Of a DNA stretch of 64,000 nt, positions 32,801-44,292 are shown in pieces. The stretch covers positions 10,051,794 through 10,115,793 of the forward strand of contig CM020620.1 in assembly GCA_009829735.1 (NCBI GenBank). The letters run 5' to 3'. Position 1 is the stretch's first letter. Each line of letters begins with the position of its first letter. The DNA comes from Pyropia yezoensis (lineage: Eukaryota > Rhodophyta > Bangiophyceae > Bangiales > Bangiaceae). Below the pieces are notes generated by a model, which saw nothing but the letters and a program-made list of their open reading frames with translations, searched no databases and was not told where the DNA came from. The translations under genes were made by a program, and so were the position numbers.

Positions 32801-34281
32801 GCGGGCGGAAAAGTCACGGAACTTTTGGTTGCTCAGGGTCTTGATTGGCGACGAGTAGATGGCCTTAGTGTGGTGGCGGGTGGCCAGCGCGATGGCGTAC
32901 TCGGCCACCACCGTCTTGCCCGCCGACGTGTGGGCGGCGATAAAGACGCTGTCGCCCGCCTCGAGGTGCAGCACCGCCCGCTTTTGAAAGGTGTCCAGCT
33001 CAAAGTCATAGGCAATGGCGGGGACGGGCACGCGCACGGCGTAATCAGACACGTCGCCCTCATCAACCACCGCCCAAGCGTCTGTGCGAGCGGCGGTCGC
33101 AGCAGGAGGGGGGGGGTGACGCGGCCGCCGCGGTGGCCCCCGGCCGCCCCCACTACACATGCCGCCACCGCCGCCGGCCCGTGCCGACGCCGACACCGCA
33201 GCCGACCCGGACGCCCCTATCGCCGCGGGCGGTAGGCGCACACCGCCAGCGACGCCGCCGCCGCCGCCTTGGCGGCGCCAGAACGCGCCGTCGCCGAGGA
33301 AGCGGTCAATCTCACCGTCAAGGACAACCGCCACCTCGGCAGCCGCGGTGGTGCCGTCGCCACCGCCGCCGCCGCCGCCGCCGTCGGCGGCGGCCGGCAC
33401 GGCAGCGGCGGCGGCAGCCGCGTCACCCCACCCTGCGTCGTCGTCGTCGTCGTCGTTGGCTTCACCAACGTCACCGCCGCCGCCGACACCCGCTAGCAAC
33501 CCCCACACTCCCCCGTCACCACCGCCGCTGACGTCGGCATCGTCGCCAGCCCAGGCGTCGACGTCGCCTCCTTCCCCCTCCAAGTCGGCCGCCGCCAACT
33601 CGGCCGCCAGCTCGTGGCCGTCGTCATCGTCGTCGACACCGCCGGTGGTGATGCCCCCGCCCCCCCCCCCCCCCTGTGGTGGTCGTCAAAGACGGCGCCC
33701 TCACCGCCGCCCACCACCGCGTCGAGCTCAAACGCGTCCTGCCGCGAAGACGCCGGCACGCGGCTCCCCCCAACGGCGTCGCCCAGCACGTAGGCGTCCC
33801 CCGCGGCCGCCGCCGCACGCGCGCGTGCTACCTCCAGCGCCGCCAGGCGGGACTCGGAGGGGAGGGCGCCAGCGAGCAGGCCCCGGTCGTTGACGCCAAG
33901 GGAGAAGAGGTCCTCCGCTGCTGCCGCGTCGGCCGCCGCGTCGGCCGAAGCCACCGCAGCTGCCAACGCGGGGGCGGGGGTGGGTGTACCGCCGTCGCCG
34001 CCGCCGCCGCCGACACCCGTGGCCGACCGGATGGCGCCGAGGATGGCGGCGGCGAGGGCGGCATCCCCCCCCACAGCGTCAACGGCGGCCAGCGGCGGAG
34101 GGGGGTTTTGAGCGGGCGGCGCCCCCGCGGGCGGGAGCGCATCCAGCCGCGGCGCCGGTGGGCCGCCCGCGCACGCCAGCGGCGCCGGCCGGACGCAGTA
34201 GTCCAAGGGGGGAGGTGGAGGGGGCGGGACGGGCACGCCCGCACCCCCCCAGCGAGGGGAAAGAGGCGCAGCTGCCGCCAT
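29888..34281 (-). CDS. SKI2: SKI2-type DEVH RNA helicase (frameshifted near the N-terminus)
   Basis: About 1460 residues if joined. The conserved part is one open frame from about 33598 to 29888. Motifs in order: FELDTFQKRAVLHLEAGDSV, Walker A AAHTSAGKT (about 32915-32940), SPIKTLSNQKFRDF, DEVH in VIFDEVHYANDAERG, motif III MLSATVPN, HHAGLLP, FATETFAMGVNMP and motif VI YTQMAGRAGRRGLD. The C-terminus matches the DSHCT region (RLGYIG, VFENVLDGLDPPEMAALLSA, end FAASLYIK). The motif environment fits SKI2, the cytoplasmic exosome cofactor of the Ski complex, better than nuclear MTR4. The N-terminus continues upstream in another frame to ATG 34281, switching at C15 (33660-33674). A Gly-rich insert lies in the arch region near 31100-31250. 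Confidence 0.93.
33660..33674. repeat. C15 homopolymer at a reading-frame switch in the helicase gene
   Basis: Upstream coding sequence (ending FDDHHRGGGGAGAS-like) and the downstream Asp/Glu-rich stretch leading into the helicase are open in different frames that meet at this run. Confidence 0.65.
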
Positions 34282-35302
34282 GGACGTGGACACAGCCTAC
34301 GCCGTGTCCGAGGGGGGGGGCACCGTCACGGACGTCCTGTTGTGGGGATGCCGGAGTGCGGCGGATGGAGCCAGGGTTGAGGGAGCGCTAGCGATCCCGC
34401 CATAAGACCGGGGGTGTGTCGAGAAAGACGCAGTCCTGAGGGCGAAAAATGGACCGTGGTGCAAACGCCATTACAGTCATTTTCATCATTCTTCTCGCCG
34501 TCATATGGGCAATTTGGGGAGCCACGCCCTTGACTTTCCCCTTGCACTCTGCTCTTCCTCCCTGCGGTCATGTGCGCGGGAGGGGGCGCAAACCGCCGAG
34601 CCACGTCCCCGCGGTAGGGCGCTTGCGTTGCGGTGATGCCCCTCGCGGCCACCCAGGAAGGTTACACGGCAATGGCGAGTGCCTTAAAGCATCCACACCA
34701 ACCAGGGACACTCTCAAACACCCATCCCCGCGGGCATCCAAGAGGGACGAGAAGACAGGAGCATGACATGGAAGGGCGACACAGGGCCAGCAGCAAGGAA
34801 TACCCGCCAAAACAGACAGCTACGGGCCGCGACACAAAAAACAACAGCCCGTACAAGTACATACAGAGAGGGCCATAAGACCCCCGGTGGAGGGACATCA
34901 AACGCAACCCCAGCATTCATCCCAGCAGCGAGTGACAACCCACCGTCATAGCCGCCAGCCGATACTGGCGGTACACCGTGTCCCCATGAGCCTCCAACTG
35001 GCCACACCACTCCCCATCCAAATAGAAGTGCAGCCAAGGGCATAGCCCAGCCGACATGCCGGCGGCGCGTGCACGTGTGCGCCTTCACACCGCCCCCACC
35101 CGTGAAGGGCGCGGCATCAACTCCTGCCAGTTCCATCGCCAGACCAATCCCTGCATCCCTTCCCAAAAAACAAAACAAAACAACCATGGGCATAAGAGAG
35201 GAAATCGCCCGAGGGGCGGGACCCAGCATAGCGCAAAGCGCCAAAACCCACGACCACCCGCGTCACTCCTGTGCCCCGGACCCCCCCCACCTTCGCCCCC
35301 CC
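34282..35302. other. Intergenic
   Basis: Moderate G+C, no convincing gene on either strand. It holds the promoter side of the helicase gene and the 3' flank of the thioredoxin-like gene. An A-rich patch (CAAAAAACAAAACAAAACAA) lies at about 35164-35183. Confidence 0.55.
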
Positions 35303-35983
35303 TCAAAGGTTCTCCGACACTTGCTCCTCAAGCGCGTCTCGGTCGCGCGCGTAAAAGTGGTCGATGCGGACACCCCCCCGGAAGAGCACAAACGTCGGGG
35401 TGCCCCGCACACCCAGGTGGCGCATCAGCTCGTCATTCTCATCCGAGTTGGATGCGAGGAACACCGCCTCCCGGTGGACCTCACAGACGCGCGTAAACGC
35501 GCGCGCAATGCCCTTGCACGCGCGGCAGTGAGTGGCAAACACCTCCAGGACGACCAGCGGGGGGCGGCCGCCGTCGGCGGGCGCCGCCGCGTCAGCAAGA
35601 ATGGCGTCCAGCTCCGCGACGGTCGAGATGGAGCGCACGCACGTGGGCGGTGCTGCCGCAGCCGCCGCCACCGCTGCGGCCATCTCGTCCGTGGGGGGGA
35701 GGGAGGAAGAGGGTGCCTCGCCGCCGTTGTTTCCGTCGCCACCGGGTGAGCCGTTCCGGGCGTCGGGGGAGGCCGTGCCACCCAGGGGCGGGCGTGCCAC
35801 GGGGGCGGCGGCCGTCATGGTTGGCGGAGGGATGGCCCTACGCCGACGGAGGGGGAGGAGAGGAGGGGTGAGAGGCATCAGCGGGGGGGGAGGCGACACC
35901 GCCACATGGCCGGGTTGCCGCCATGGCCGCGCGTGGTTGCCGAGGGGGGCAGCGCCAGTGACAAAAGCGGCCGTGACGTCCAT
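35303..35983 (-). CDS. Thioredoxin-fold protein with a CRAC active site, probably organelle-targeted
   Basis: 226 residues from ATG 35983. Residues 1-110 are Pro/Ala/Gly-rich with few acidic residues early on, compatible with a plastid or mitochondrial transit region plus linker. Residues about 118-226 form a thioredoxin domain: PPLVVLEVFATHCRACKGI with active site CRAC, then VCEVHREAVFLASNSDENDE, then the cis-Pro segment GVRGTPTFVLFRGG. Standard thioredoxins have WCGPC; here the Trp is His and the central pair is Arg-Ala. Atypical CxxC sites occur in plastid thioredoxin-like proteins. Both cysteines are present, so redox activity is plausible. Substrate unknown. A GTATATAG motif at 36262-36269 lies about 280 bases upstream. 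Confidence 0.85.
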   Translation of the reverse strand: MDVTAAFVTGAAPLGNHARPWRQPGHVAVSPPPPLMPLTPPLLPLRRRRAIPPPTMTAAAPVARPPLGGTASPDARNGSPGGDGNNGGEAPSSSLPPTDEMAAAVAAAAAAPPTCVRSISTVAELDAILADAAAPADGGRPPLVVLEVFATHCRACKGIARAFTRVCEVHREAVFLASNSDENDELMRHLGVRGTPTFVLFRGGVRIDHFYARDRDALEEQVSENL

Positions 35984-37381
35984 GGCCGAAGGGGAGGGGT
36001 GATGAGGGAGAGCGGACAGTGGGGAGCGGGATTGACGACGCAGCGGAGCCTTCCGGGAGATTGGAGGGGGACGGTGGGGAGTGGACTGGGGGAACAGGGT
36101 CAGTCACCAACGCGAGAAACTGCGGCTTCCTCGAGGAGGTGAGTGCCCAACTATGAATGCGTCCGCGACAGCGTCGGTGAGTGGCAGTGGGGGTCGGGTA
36201 GTGGAAGTTGGCGTCGCGGAATGCAAATGAGGCCTGCGGGTGTTCGCTGGTACCAGCGATGGTATATAGCTGCGGCCAGCTGGCGTGGGGACCGCCGTCA
36301 CGACGAGCACGGTGCTGAGCGCAGTCCAACACGTGCGGATTGTCCCCCTGCGCCCCTGCGACCGCAGTGGAAGGGGGTTGTCGGCTGGGAGACCGCAGGG
36401 AACAATCCTATAGTGCGTCCCTTAAAACGTGGACGTGCTCGTGTCGTGATCATGTCAAATATCGGCCACAGGACCAATCAAACCCACACTGGACGACCCG
36501 TGCACGTCCACTCTTTGCGGGACGCACAATACGACAGTTGGTGGTGGCCCCGCAACAGCGACGTGAAGCAGCCGTGAAGCAGCAACAGATATTTTGTACT
36601 TCATACGAATGGTACCGCCTGTCACCATAATTTCTTCCCGAGGTGAGTCTAAATACTTTGTTCCCGATAGCGTTGCAGATTTATGATTGTGCTTGTCTGC
36701 CCTTTCCACACTCGACGGCGCGTTTTCAAGACAGAAACAGCCGCGCCAGTGGTGAAGGCAGGATTGGAGCGCCGGCGACGCTTGGGAGCTACGCGGCAAG
36801 GACTTGCCGTAGCCGCGGAAATGGGCATGGTGGAGCAATGAAGTTGGCGCCGTTCACCGATCAAGCCACCGGCTTCATTCGCCCGCCTTTCCTTCGCGTG
36901 TGGTGTTGGTGGCGGCGTATGTATGTACTGTGCATGGCGGAGAACGGGGCAATGGGAGGTGTCGCCCGTGACCGCGATGGGCGTTCAGATACACCAGGGC
37001 CTCGGCACGGCCGCCGTTATCACTGCCGCCTCGGCAGCAGTGTAGCGGACCGGGCCACTCTACCCCCCCCCCTCAGCCCCCTTCCCGTCGCTGTTGCGGC
37101 CGTGTCAGGGGAAGGGGGTACAGTACTGTACATCCAAGGGGCCGTGGGAGGGGCGGCGCTGGATGTACATCACACATTTACTTTTTTCACGCTAAAGGGC
37201 GGCGCACATGAAGAAATAGGGGATAAAGTGGAAAAATGAAAACCCTACTGGTGACCGTGCGGCATGGTGAGGAGTAGCAGCGCGCGCGGCGCTGCGCAGA
37301 CGCAAGTGCGTCGCCCCGGCGACTACACTGCTGGCGCCCCCCCGTCATTCTCCTATTGTGACCCGGGCCGCGCGTCGGTAC
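35984..37381. other. Intergenic
   Basis: Mixed composition, no recognisable gene. It includes the TATA-like GTATATAG at 36262-36269 (possible promoter of the thioredoxin-like gene on the minus strand). The right part is the 3' flank of the glycosyltransferase gene. Confidence 0.5.
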
Positions 37382-39976
37382 TTACGGGGTGACCTTGGCA
37401 AAGTGCTCGCCCGCCAGCCGTGCCTCAACGCCGCCAATCCTCTGGGCGGCCTCGGTAAAGCTGCTCCAATTGGAGCCGAGGAGCCCCTTGGTCTTGGATA
37501 GGCACAGTATATCCACCAGCGCCAGCCGTACGCACGCCCCGTCCCGGCCGTCGCACTCGCGGGGGGTGGAGACGACCTTGCCCGGAAAGGTCCTCGCCAT
37601 GATGTCAATAACAGCGGCCGTGTCGGTGGCAACGTAAAACTTGAGCGCCGGGTCCTTGGCCATCAGCGACCGCATCTCAGTGATAAATGAGGGGTATCCC
37701 GATGCGAGGCGCCACTTCTCCATCGTCGCCGCCGCCTCGACGCCGTACTCATCGTCAAACGACACGCCGTCAATGTCTTTGTCCAGCGTCTTGTTGCGGA
37801 TGTGCACGCCGATCATGCCCGACAGGCCCTCGGCGGCGCGGGCGGCAACCATGTCGGCGACAGCGGGGACAGGAGTCAGTGCCCGCAGCTGTTCATTGTC
37901 TAGCTCCCATGACGTCAGCGCCGGGTCGGCCTCAATGATGTAGGCGCCCTTAAAGTAGATGCTCTTGTCCTCCTCGTCGAGCACTTGCTCGCCCTTGACC
38001 GCCCCGCCACCCTCCATTTCCATATAGTTGTGGAAGTTGTACTGCTTCCAGGCGGCATCCCACTCGTGGCCGCCCTTCATGTCAGGCCACTTGGGCGAGA
38101 AGCTGTCAAGCACGGCGAGCTTCGTGGCAAACAGGTCCCCATACGACGCCTGGATGTGGGCGTCTTTCTCCCACACGATCAGCGGCACACGGCCAGTGGT
38201 GGATGCGAACGACAGGCAGCTGCCAAGCGCTCGCAGCCGGTTGCCGAGGCCGTGCATTACGTGACACAGCAGGATCCGCGGCTTTGGTACGGCTGCCGAC
38301 AGGGGGCGAGGGACGCCGCCAGCAGCGGCAGCCGCCGCCTTGACCATCTCCGCCTCTCGGGTCATCAGCTGGGTGAGGAACGTCTCCTTCATCGGCGCCG
38401 CGGCTGAAGAGAGCAGGTCCCAGGGAATATCAAACTGGTCGTGCAGCCGACGACCAAGCGACAGGTCCCACGCTGCATCAGCGTCCGCCGTCGCTGTTAG
38501 GGCGCGGAGGTCCTTGGGCACACTTTCCGCCTTGATGACCAGGTAGTTGCCGCCCGACGGCGCCGCCGCCTTGGCCCTCGTCGCGGAAGATGCCGTGTCG
38601 ATGACGCCAGACTTGGACCCCGACGTGGCGGCAACGGCGGCCAGGGCAGCCGCTGATGGCGGCCCAGGAACGGTCGGCACGTACGTGCTGCGGTGGGCTA
38701 CAGCCGCGCCGCCCTCGACTGTGCCCTTTGGCCCCACCCACACGGGCAGCTTCTCCAGCAACAGCGCGTTGAAGTCAATTTCCACGCCGACAAAGCGCAC
38801 CCCCGACTGAGCCCGTGCGCCGTCACCGTGCGGGGTGTGGCTGATCTTGTCGTAATCCAGGTCCAGGGTGCGGAGGCCCGCCTTCTCCAGCCGGTTGTAC
38901 AGGTCCTCATCATCCCAGCCGTACGTCTGGATGCGCTCATCATAGCCGCCGACAGCCCAAAAGTCGGCACGGCGAATAAAGACTGCCCCATTCAAGTGCA
39001 CCTCGTCCTCGTTGCGCGCCTTCGCATAGTTGCCCCGATAGTAGCCCGGCTTTTCCGCCTCGGTCTTTTGCGTCGCGGCGGCCGAGTCTTCGAGCGCCGC
39101 TGGCAGCGGGTGGGCCGACACGAAGTCCGGCCTCACCGAGTAGTCACAGTCAATGCGGAGTACAGACTCCATCGACGAGGCGTTGACGCCCAGGTTGTAG
39201 GCCCGCGACAGCACCCACTTTGGCTCCCCCTCTACGCGGAGGAGCTTGACGTTGGGCACTCCCGTCGCGTCGACCGTGTCCTTGAGTGGCGGGTCGGACG
39301 AGAAGTCGACAAGCACAATCTCATCGACACCCTCTACCGCCGCCCACTCGGGCAACACCTTGGCCAGCGTCTCGTGCCGGTTCATGCATGCCGCCACAAT
39401 GGCCGTTCCCGGACGAACGTCTGACTCGGGGATGTTGAGCCGCACCGTCGGCGCACCGGCGCCGCCAAAGCCACCACCGCCTCCGCCCCACCGGCCGAGG
39501 CCTCCCAACGCCGACCGGCCGCGGCCGCTCCCAGGCGACTCATCGCTAAGGATGGTGAGGAGGCCCAGCACGCACAGCACGCCCACCGCGCCGCGCGCCA
39601 CAAAACGCAAAAAGCCAGCCGACGTCAGCAGGCCGCCTGGGGCGCTCGCAGCAGGCCAGGTCCCCAACAAGCCGCCGCTGCCGCCGCTACCGCCATACGT
39701 GTAGTAGCCGCCCCCTCCGCTGGCCGCGCGGCGGATGGGGCCAAAGCCGGCCGCCCCGTTCCAGCCGCTCCCGCCGGCGCTCCCGCCGCTGCCGCCACCC
39801 CCTCTTCTCGCCGACCACCCACCACCGCTGATCGCGCCGGCCCCAGTCGCAGACCCCCCCGCGTTGAGCGTCGCAAAGGTAGCCGCCCGCACGGCGCGCT
39901 CAAAGTCATTCTTGTGCGGCGAAGTCATGTCTACCGACGTCAAAGACGGGCACGACAGGTTGCGGGCGTGGCGCAT
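37382..39976 (-). CDS. Type II membrane protein with two glycosyltransferase-like domains
   Basis: 864 residues from ATG 39976 (the frame is open further upstream but without ATG). Residues 1-120 are Gly/Ser-rich cytosolic tail. Residues about 75-96 in the 865-codon numbering (FLRFVARGAVGVLCVLGLLT) form a single membrane anchor, suggesting a Golgi type II enzyme. The luminal first half is GT-A-like: TAIVAACMNRHETLAKVLPE, an RIDCDYSV acidic metal site, and FWAVGGYDERIQTYGWDDED, resembling galactosyltransferase (GT7-type) C-terminal motifs. The second half has CHVMHGLGNRLRALGSCLSF, IGVHIRN, KFYVATDTAAV and LGSNWSSFTEAAQRIGG, a pattern seen in nucleotide-sugar-binding fucosyltransferase-like (NodZ/GT23-type) folds. 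Synthesis of a cell-wall or secreted glycan is inferred; the sugars are unknown. Confidence 0.78.
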   Translation of the reverse strand: MRHARNLSCPSLTSVDMTSPHKNDFERAVRAATFATLNAGGSATGAGAISGGGWSARRGGGGSGGSAGGSGWNGAAGFGPIRRAASGGGGYYTYGGSGGSGGLLGTWPAASAPGGLLTSAGFLRFVARGAVGVLCVLGLLTILSDESPGSGRGRSALGGLGRWGGGGGGFGGAGAPTVRLNIPESDVRPGTAIVAACMNRHETLAKVLPEWAAVEGVDEIVLVDFSSDPPLKDTVDATGVPNVKLLRVEGEPKWVLSRAYNLGVNASSMESVLRIDCDYSVRPDFVSAHPLPAALEDSAAATQKTEAEKPGYYRGNYAKARNEDEVHLNGAVFIRRADFWAVGGYDERIQTYGWDDEDLYNRLEKAGLRTLDLDYDKISHTPHGDGARAQSGVRFVGVEIDFNALLLEKLPVWVGPKGTVEGGAAVAHRSTYVPTVPGPPSAAALAAVAATSGSKSGVIDTASSATRAKAAAPSGGNYLVIKAESVPKDLRALTATADADAAWDLSLGRRLHDQFDIPWDLLSSAAAPMKETFLTQLMTREAEMVKAAAAAAGGVPRPLSAAVPKPRILLCHVMHGLGNRLRALGSCLSFASTTGRVPLIVWEKDAHIQASYGDLFATKLAVLDSFSPKWPDMKGGHEWDAAWKQYNFHNYMEMEGGGAVKGEQVLDEEDKSIYFKGAYIIEADPALTSWELDNEQLRALTPVPAVADMVAARAAEGLSGMIGVHIRNKTLDKDIDGVSFDDEYGVEAAATMEKWRLASGYPSFITEMRSLMAKDPALKFYVATDTAAVIDIMARTFPGKVVSTPRECDGRDGACVRLALVDILCLSKTKGLLGSNWSSFTEAAQRIGGVEARLAGEHFAKVTP

Positions 39977-41700
39977 TGCGCCGTCGCCACCCGGGGGGAG
40001 GGTGGTTGGCGGGGGCGCCGCAGAGTTATTATGGGCTGCGCCGCGCGCCCGCGGGCGCTGTGCAGTTCCCCGTGCAAACGTCGTGGCGTTAGGGGGGGTG
40101 GGGGGGCAAGGCCCCACGATGAGGCAACCAGGGGGGGGGTGGTGGGAGGGTAGGGGGATTAGGGGGTGGCTCGCAGTGGAATGCAGGGGGAGGAGGCTGC
40201 CCGCGGAGAGTAAAAAGAGCAGCCAGCAGCAGGCACTGCCCGGGGGGGGCTAGGCGGCAGTGTCCCGCCTCGGTCGCCCGTCAGGCAACAGGGCCACCAG
40301 AGGGGCTGGTGGCGGCAGGTCAATCGCCCGACAGTCCCAGTTGCCTATGCGACAGAGCAGGCGCGCTACTACTGCGAAGCAGCGCCAGCAGTGGGTATGG
40401 GTGGTGATGGGAATGACGATGGGGGTGGGTGCACAGGTGGTGGTGGGCCTCGGGCGGGCCCAGCAGTCTCGGCCGTTGCACCCTGCTGCTGCCTCACCAG
40501 ACACGCCAACCGCCGCCACGGGCGGTGCAGGGACCGCGCGTGGTTGACGCGGGGAAGCAGCGCGCCTCCCCGACGGTGGGCCCCGTGGTGGCCCCGCGCC
40601 CGGTGCCGCAGCTGGCACGGTGGGCGGCGGGGGCGGGTGGTGGCTGGCGGCGGCAGCAGCGGCGGCGGCGGCGGCGACGGCTGCGGCTAGTGTCGGCTGC
40701 GGCGGTCAAGATGCAGGTCGGCACAGGCGCAGGTGACCCCGTGACCCACCTGTGGGCACGATTGTGGCTGGATGACGGTGGTGGTGGTGGTCAGCCGGCT
40801 GGTGAGCCAGAGGACAGCGCGGGGAGGGGATGGAGGGGGTGGGGGGGGGGGGGTCTCAGGCACAAGGCCGCAGGGACCCTGCCAGCTGCTCTGCTGCTGT
40901 GGCTACCAAAGTAGCCGCGAGGAGGAGGGACCCGCCCGCAGCGGGCTGGCCGTGGCCACAGCAACCGCCACGGCCGCAGCGTGCCTGGCCGCCCGGCCGC
41001 AGTCGTGAGCAGCAGATGCACGGGCAGCGGCACGTCGCGGGGCGCCCACCGCAGGCAGCGGCGCCGGGTGTGCGCGACCCCCCCCCCACGACAGGCCGTC
41101 CAAACGTGGGGGGGCAGCCGCCGGTGCGTCTACGCGCGAGCACGGTGGCGGCGGTGGCGGTGGTGGCGGTGAGAGGGGAGGGGGGGGAGGGGGCGCCCAC
41201 AGCGACAAGGAGCGGCGCCGCGTGGCGAGGCGCGGCGTGGGACGGAGGAGGGGAAGGTCCGGTGGAGAGAGAGGCGGCCCCCGGTGGGGGGGGGGGGGGG
41301 GGGGGGTGGGGGCGGGCGGGTCGTCCACGGCAGCCACGACGAGGCGTAGCAGGGCGGGGGGGCGGGGAGTTGGTTTGGACGGTGGCGGCACAGCCGCCGG
41401 CCTCGGTGGTGGCGGCAAGGCCGCAGACCTCGGTGTCGGTGGCGATTGTGCGCGGGAGGGGGAGGGGATGGCGGCGGCGACAAGTCGTCTGGGCGGGTGT
41501 GGTGTGGAGTACCCTGCAACGCCAACGGGTGGGCCGTCGACGCCGCCGCGCGGCGTTTTTTATTATAGGAGCGCCGCTCCTGGTGCGCGCGCCAGCCCAC
41601 AAAGCTACGGGTGGCCCCCCGGGGACAGCTGGGGCGCCCCGGGCTCACGCTCGCGCGCCCCACGCGCGTCGGCGACCCCCAAGCGGGTAGCCCCCATCCC
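39977..41700. other. Intergenic, G-rich simple sequence
   Basis: Dominated by GGC/GGT-type repeats and G-runs (for example 41287-41306). Open frames occur on both strands because A+T is scarce. A minus frame ending at 40250 (HCWRCFAVVARLLCRIGNWD) looks somewhat protein-like, but I find no supporting upstream domain and do not call it. Confidence 0.45.
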
Positions 41701-44292
41701 CACCTCTCCTGTGGGGGGCATCCACGCGTCGGCTGTGGCGCTGGATGGCTGCTCCATGGCAGCCGGCCTGCAAGAGCGCGGAGCGCGCCGCACACAAGCG
41801 GCCAGCGTGCCCCCCCTCCCCCTCATGCGGTGAGCAGTGTGCCGAAGTGGTCGCGCCTGACCACACGACCCCCCCCGCACCCCATCTGGCCGGCGCCACG
41901 AGAGCCTGTGGGCGTCCCGGGCGGGGCCCCAAACTGGTTGAAAGGCGTGGCGATTGATCGCACATGCTGTGTGGTGGTGGCGGAGGGAGGAAGGGGGGGG
42001 GGGCACTGGTGCGCACGGCGGCGGTCCCCTCGCGGCCGCGTGACGGGGTGGCGCTGCCCAAAGCGGCAGCCGCGCGCCACGCCAGAGGTGCGCCAGAGGT
42101 GGGGTCTGCCCTTGCACGTTGGTGGGGGAGGGGCGGCAAGCGACACAGCCTGCAGCAGCGCCGCGTCTGGCGACGCTGCTGTAACTAATACACGCCTTGG
42201 ATCTGCGCTTGTGGCAGGCACACGCGCGGGCCCCGTTTACATTCGCTTCGGGAGTAGCGCGCTTTCCAGGGTACAGCGCCGGCCTTCCCCTACTCACCCC
42301 CCCCCGACCGTGGCACGAGACCAAAATCGCCAGGCTCCTCACTCAATGGTGGAATATGGACCTGCCGCCAGGCGTGTCCAGCGCGCTCCCACCGCAGCAG
42401 CATTCCCAGTGGCGGGAGCCAGTTGCCTGTCCTCTCCTGGGGTGTTCCTACGGTGGGGCCGGGAAAAAGGGGGGACGAGGGAGGGGGGGGGCAAGGTGGC
42501 TTGCTTGCCCAGGCGCTACCCCTTGCGTGCCCTTTTGTGACAGGTCTTCCGGCCAGACAGCGCGTCATGCGCAACGCGGTCCGCAGTGGGCTGCACTCTC
42601 TTCCCCGTTGTAGGCGCGGGAAGTGGGTGGGGGGAGGGGGCGCCAGCTGTCAACTGACTGAGACGGGGCGGTCCCCTTGTCAAGTTTGCGAACAGACACA
42701 AAGGAAACAGCAATCGCGTGTGCGCCATGCTTGGGGTGAGAAAGAAAGCGCGAGATCGACCTTTGCTGACATCTCTATTGACAGCAAAGACCGTTCTGTT
42801 GCAAGCCTGTCCAGTAAGAATCAGGCACACAGATAGTCAGCCAGTCAGAGGTCAGCAGACGAGACAGCCAGGAGTGGCTGGTAAGTCAGCGTGTCACAAT
42901 ATCACGAGTCAACTAAATATATTTAATCAAAGCGCTTGCGGCACGAAAGAATATCCGCTTCCATTCCAAAATCACTGCGTCCGCTCACGCCACCACCGTC
43001 CGACTGATGCCTCTGCTCGAGCGCCCGCCGTCGGCTTCTCTACTTGGGGTCGACGCTGGCTTCTCACGCAGCCACCGCGGCCTCCCTGGTCGCTGCCGCA
43101 GTGCGAATCAGGGGCAGACGCCGGACCTCTTCCCCGGCGATGCGCGGCGTCTGCTGTGCAGTGGGGCGGCCAACGGGTCAGGCGCCAGAGGATGGGTACC
43201 ATTGCCCTGCTACGCGATTTGATGGAGCTGGGGGGAAACAAATCAAAGGTTGGGGGCACCGCCGCCCCTCCCACCTTTAGCACCACTCCTCCCTACAGAG
43301 GCGGCGCTTTGGGTCGAGCAGCATGCGCCGCCCCTGCTGATCCCTTTGGCGAATGACGGGCTGACGATGTGCATCGCACTGCGGATCGCGGGCGGTAGTG
43401 CGCGTGGGTCCACCTGCTGGGCATGGCTGGAAGCCGCATCTGTTCCCGCAATGGGACGGCGGTGCGACGAGCGTGTCAGCGCTCCTCGTCATCGCGGAGG
43501 CGCATCGTAGCCGGGTGACAGAGGCGGCGATGGAGAAGGGGGAGAGGCAGAACAGGGAGGAGGGTCAGGGGGAGTACAGGCGATTAATTGATTCACATTT
43601 GATTTGTGAGGTGTACATAGACGACAAAATAAGCACCGAGACCTCAGGAGGCATCCTCTGAGCGGGCGGGGATGACCCAGGGAGGTTGTTTGTGAGGCGG
43701 CCCTGCAGAGAGGGGGCGTTGTTTGAGTGGGAGTCGGGCAGGAACTGCTTACCATAGTGAGGGGATAACTGCAGCACCAGGCGCGACGGTTTGCGCGACC
43801 GCGATGCAACAGACACCCCACGGCGAGACGCAAGCGATAGACCCGCTGGCGGTTGCGGCCGACTGGCGTGCGCGTTCAATGGTCAATGAGGCTGTGTCGC
43901 TGGTCTGTGCTGGTCAGACTTTGGCACCGTAGACTGCTTGCCCTCTTTTCTGTCTGTCTGCATGTATGTTTGTAGTACGTCCTCTTGACACCCGGGACTC
44001 TGGGGGGCTCGCCGTGGTTACACCCCCGCCCCAGAGTCACGGGAGGGCGGGGATAAGAGATTGGATAGAGTAGTACATGCCTTTACAAAACGCGGCCATC
44101 GGATACAATAGCTTCTTTTTTGGTCACGGCCCAGAACGGGGCCACTCAGACAGGGGGGTGGTGTACACGCGCGGGCGGCCTAACAGACAGCAGCGCCCTT
44201 TGCTTGGAGCCGTAAATAGAAAGCGCAGCAGCAGCAGCGGAATGGAGCAGGGGACACCCCGCGCTGGGGGGGGATGGGCGGGCGGGGTTGCC
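41701..44292. other. Intergenic, no gene recognised
   Basis: Composition falls toward average between about 42700 and 44100. There are short GTCAG-rich repeats near 42835-42890 and AT-rich patches near 42900-42940. No frame shows a domain I recognise. The last part is the 3' flank of the Hint-domain gene. Confidence 0.45.

Noticed and set aside
40250-41690. Overlapping open frames on both strands near 40-41.7 kb
   Set aside because: Simple-repeat composition and no recognisable domain; kept as intergenic.
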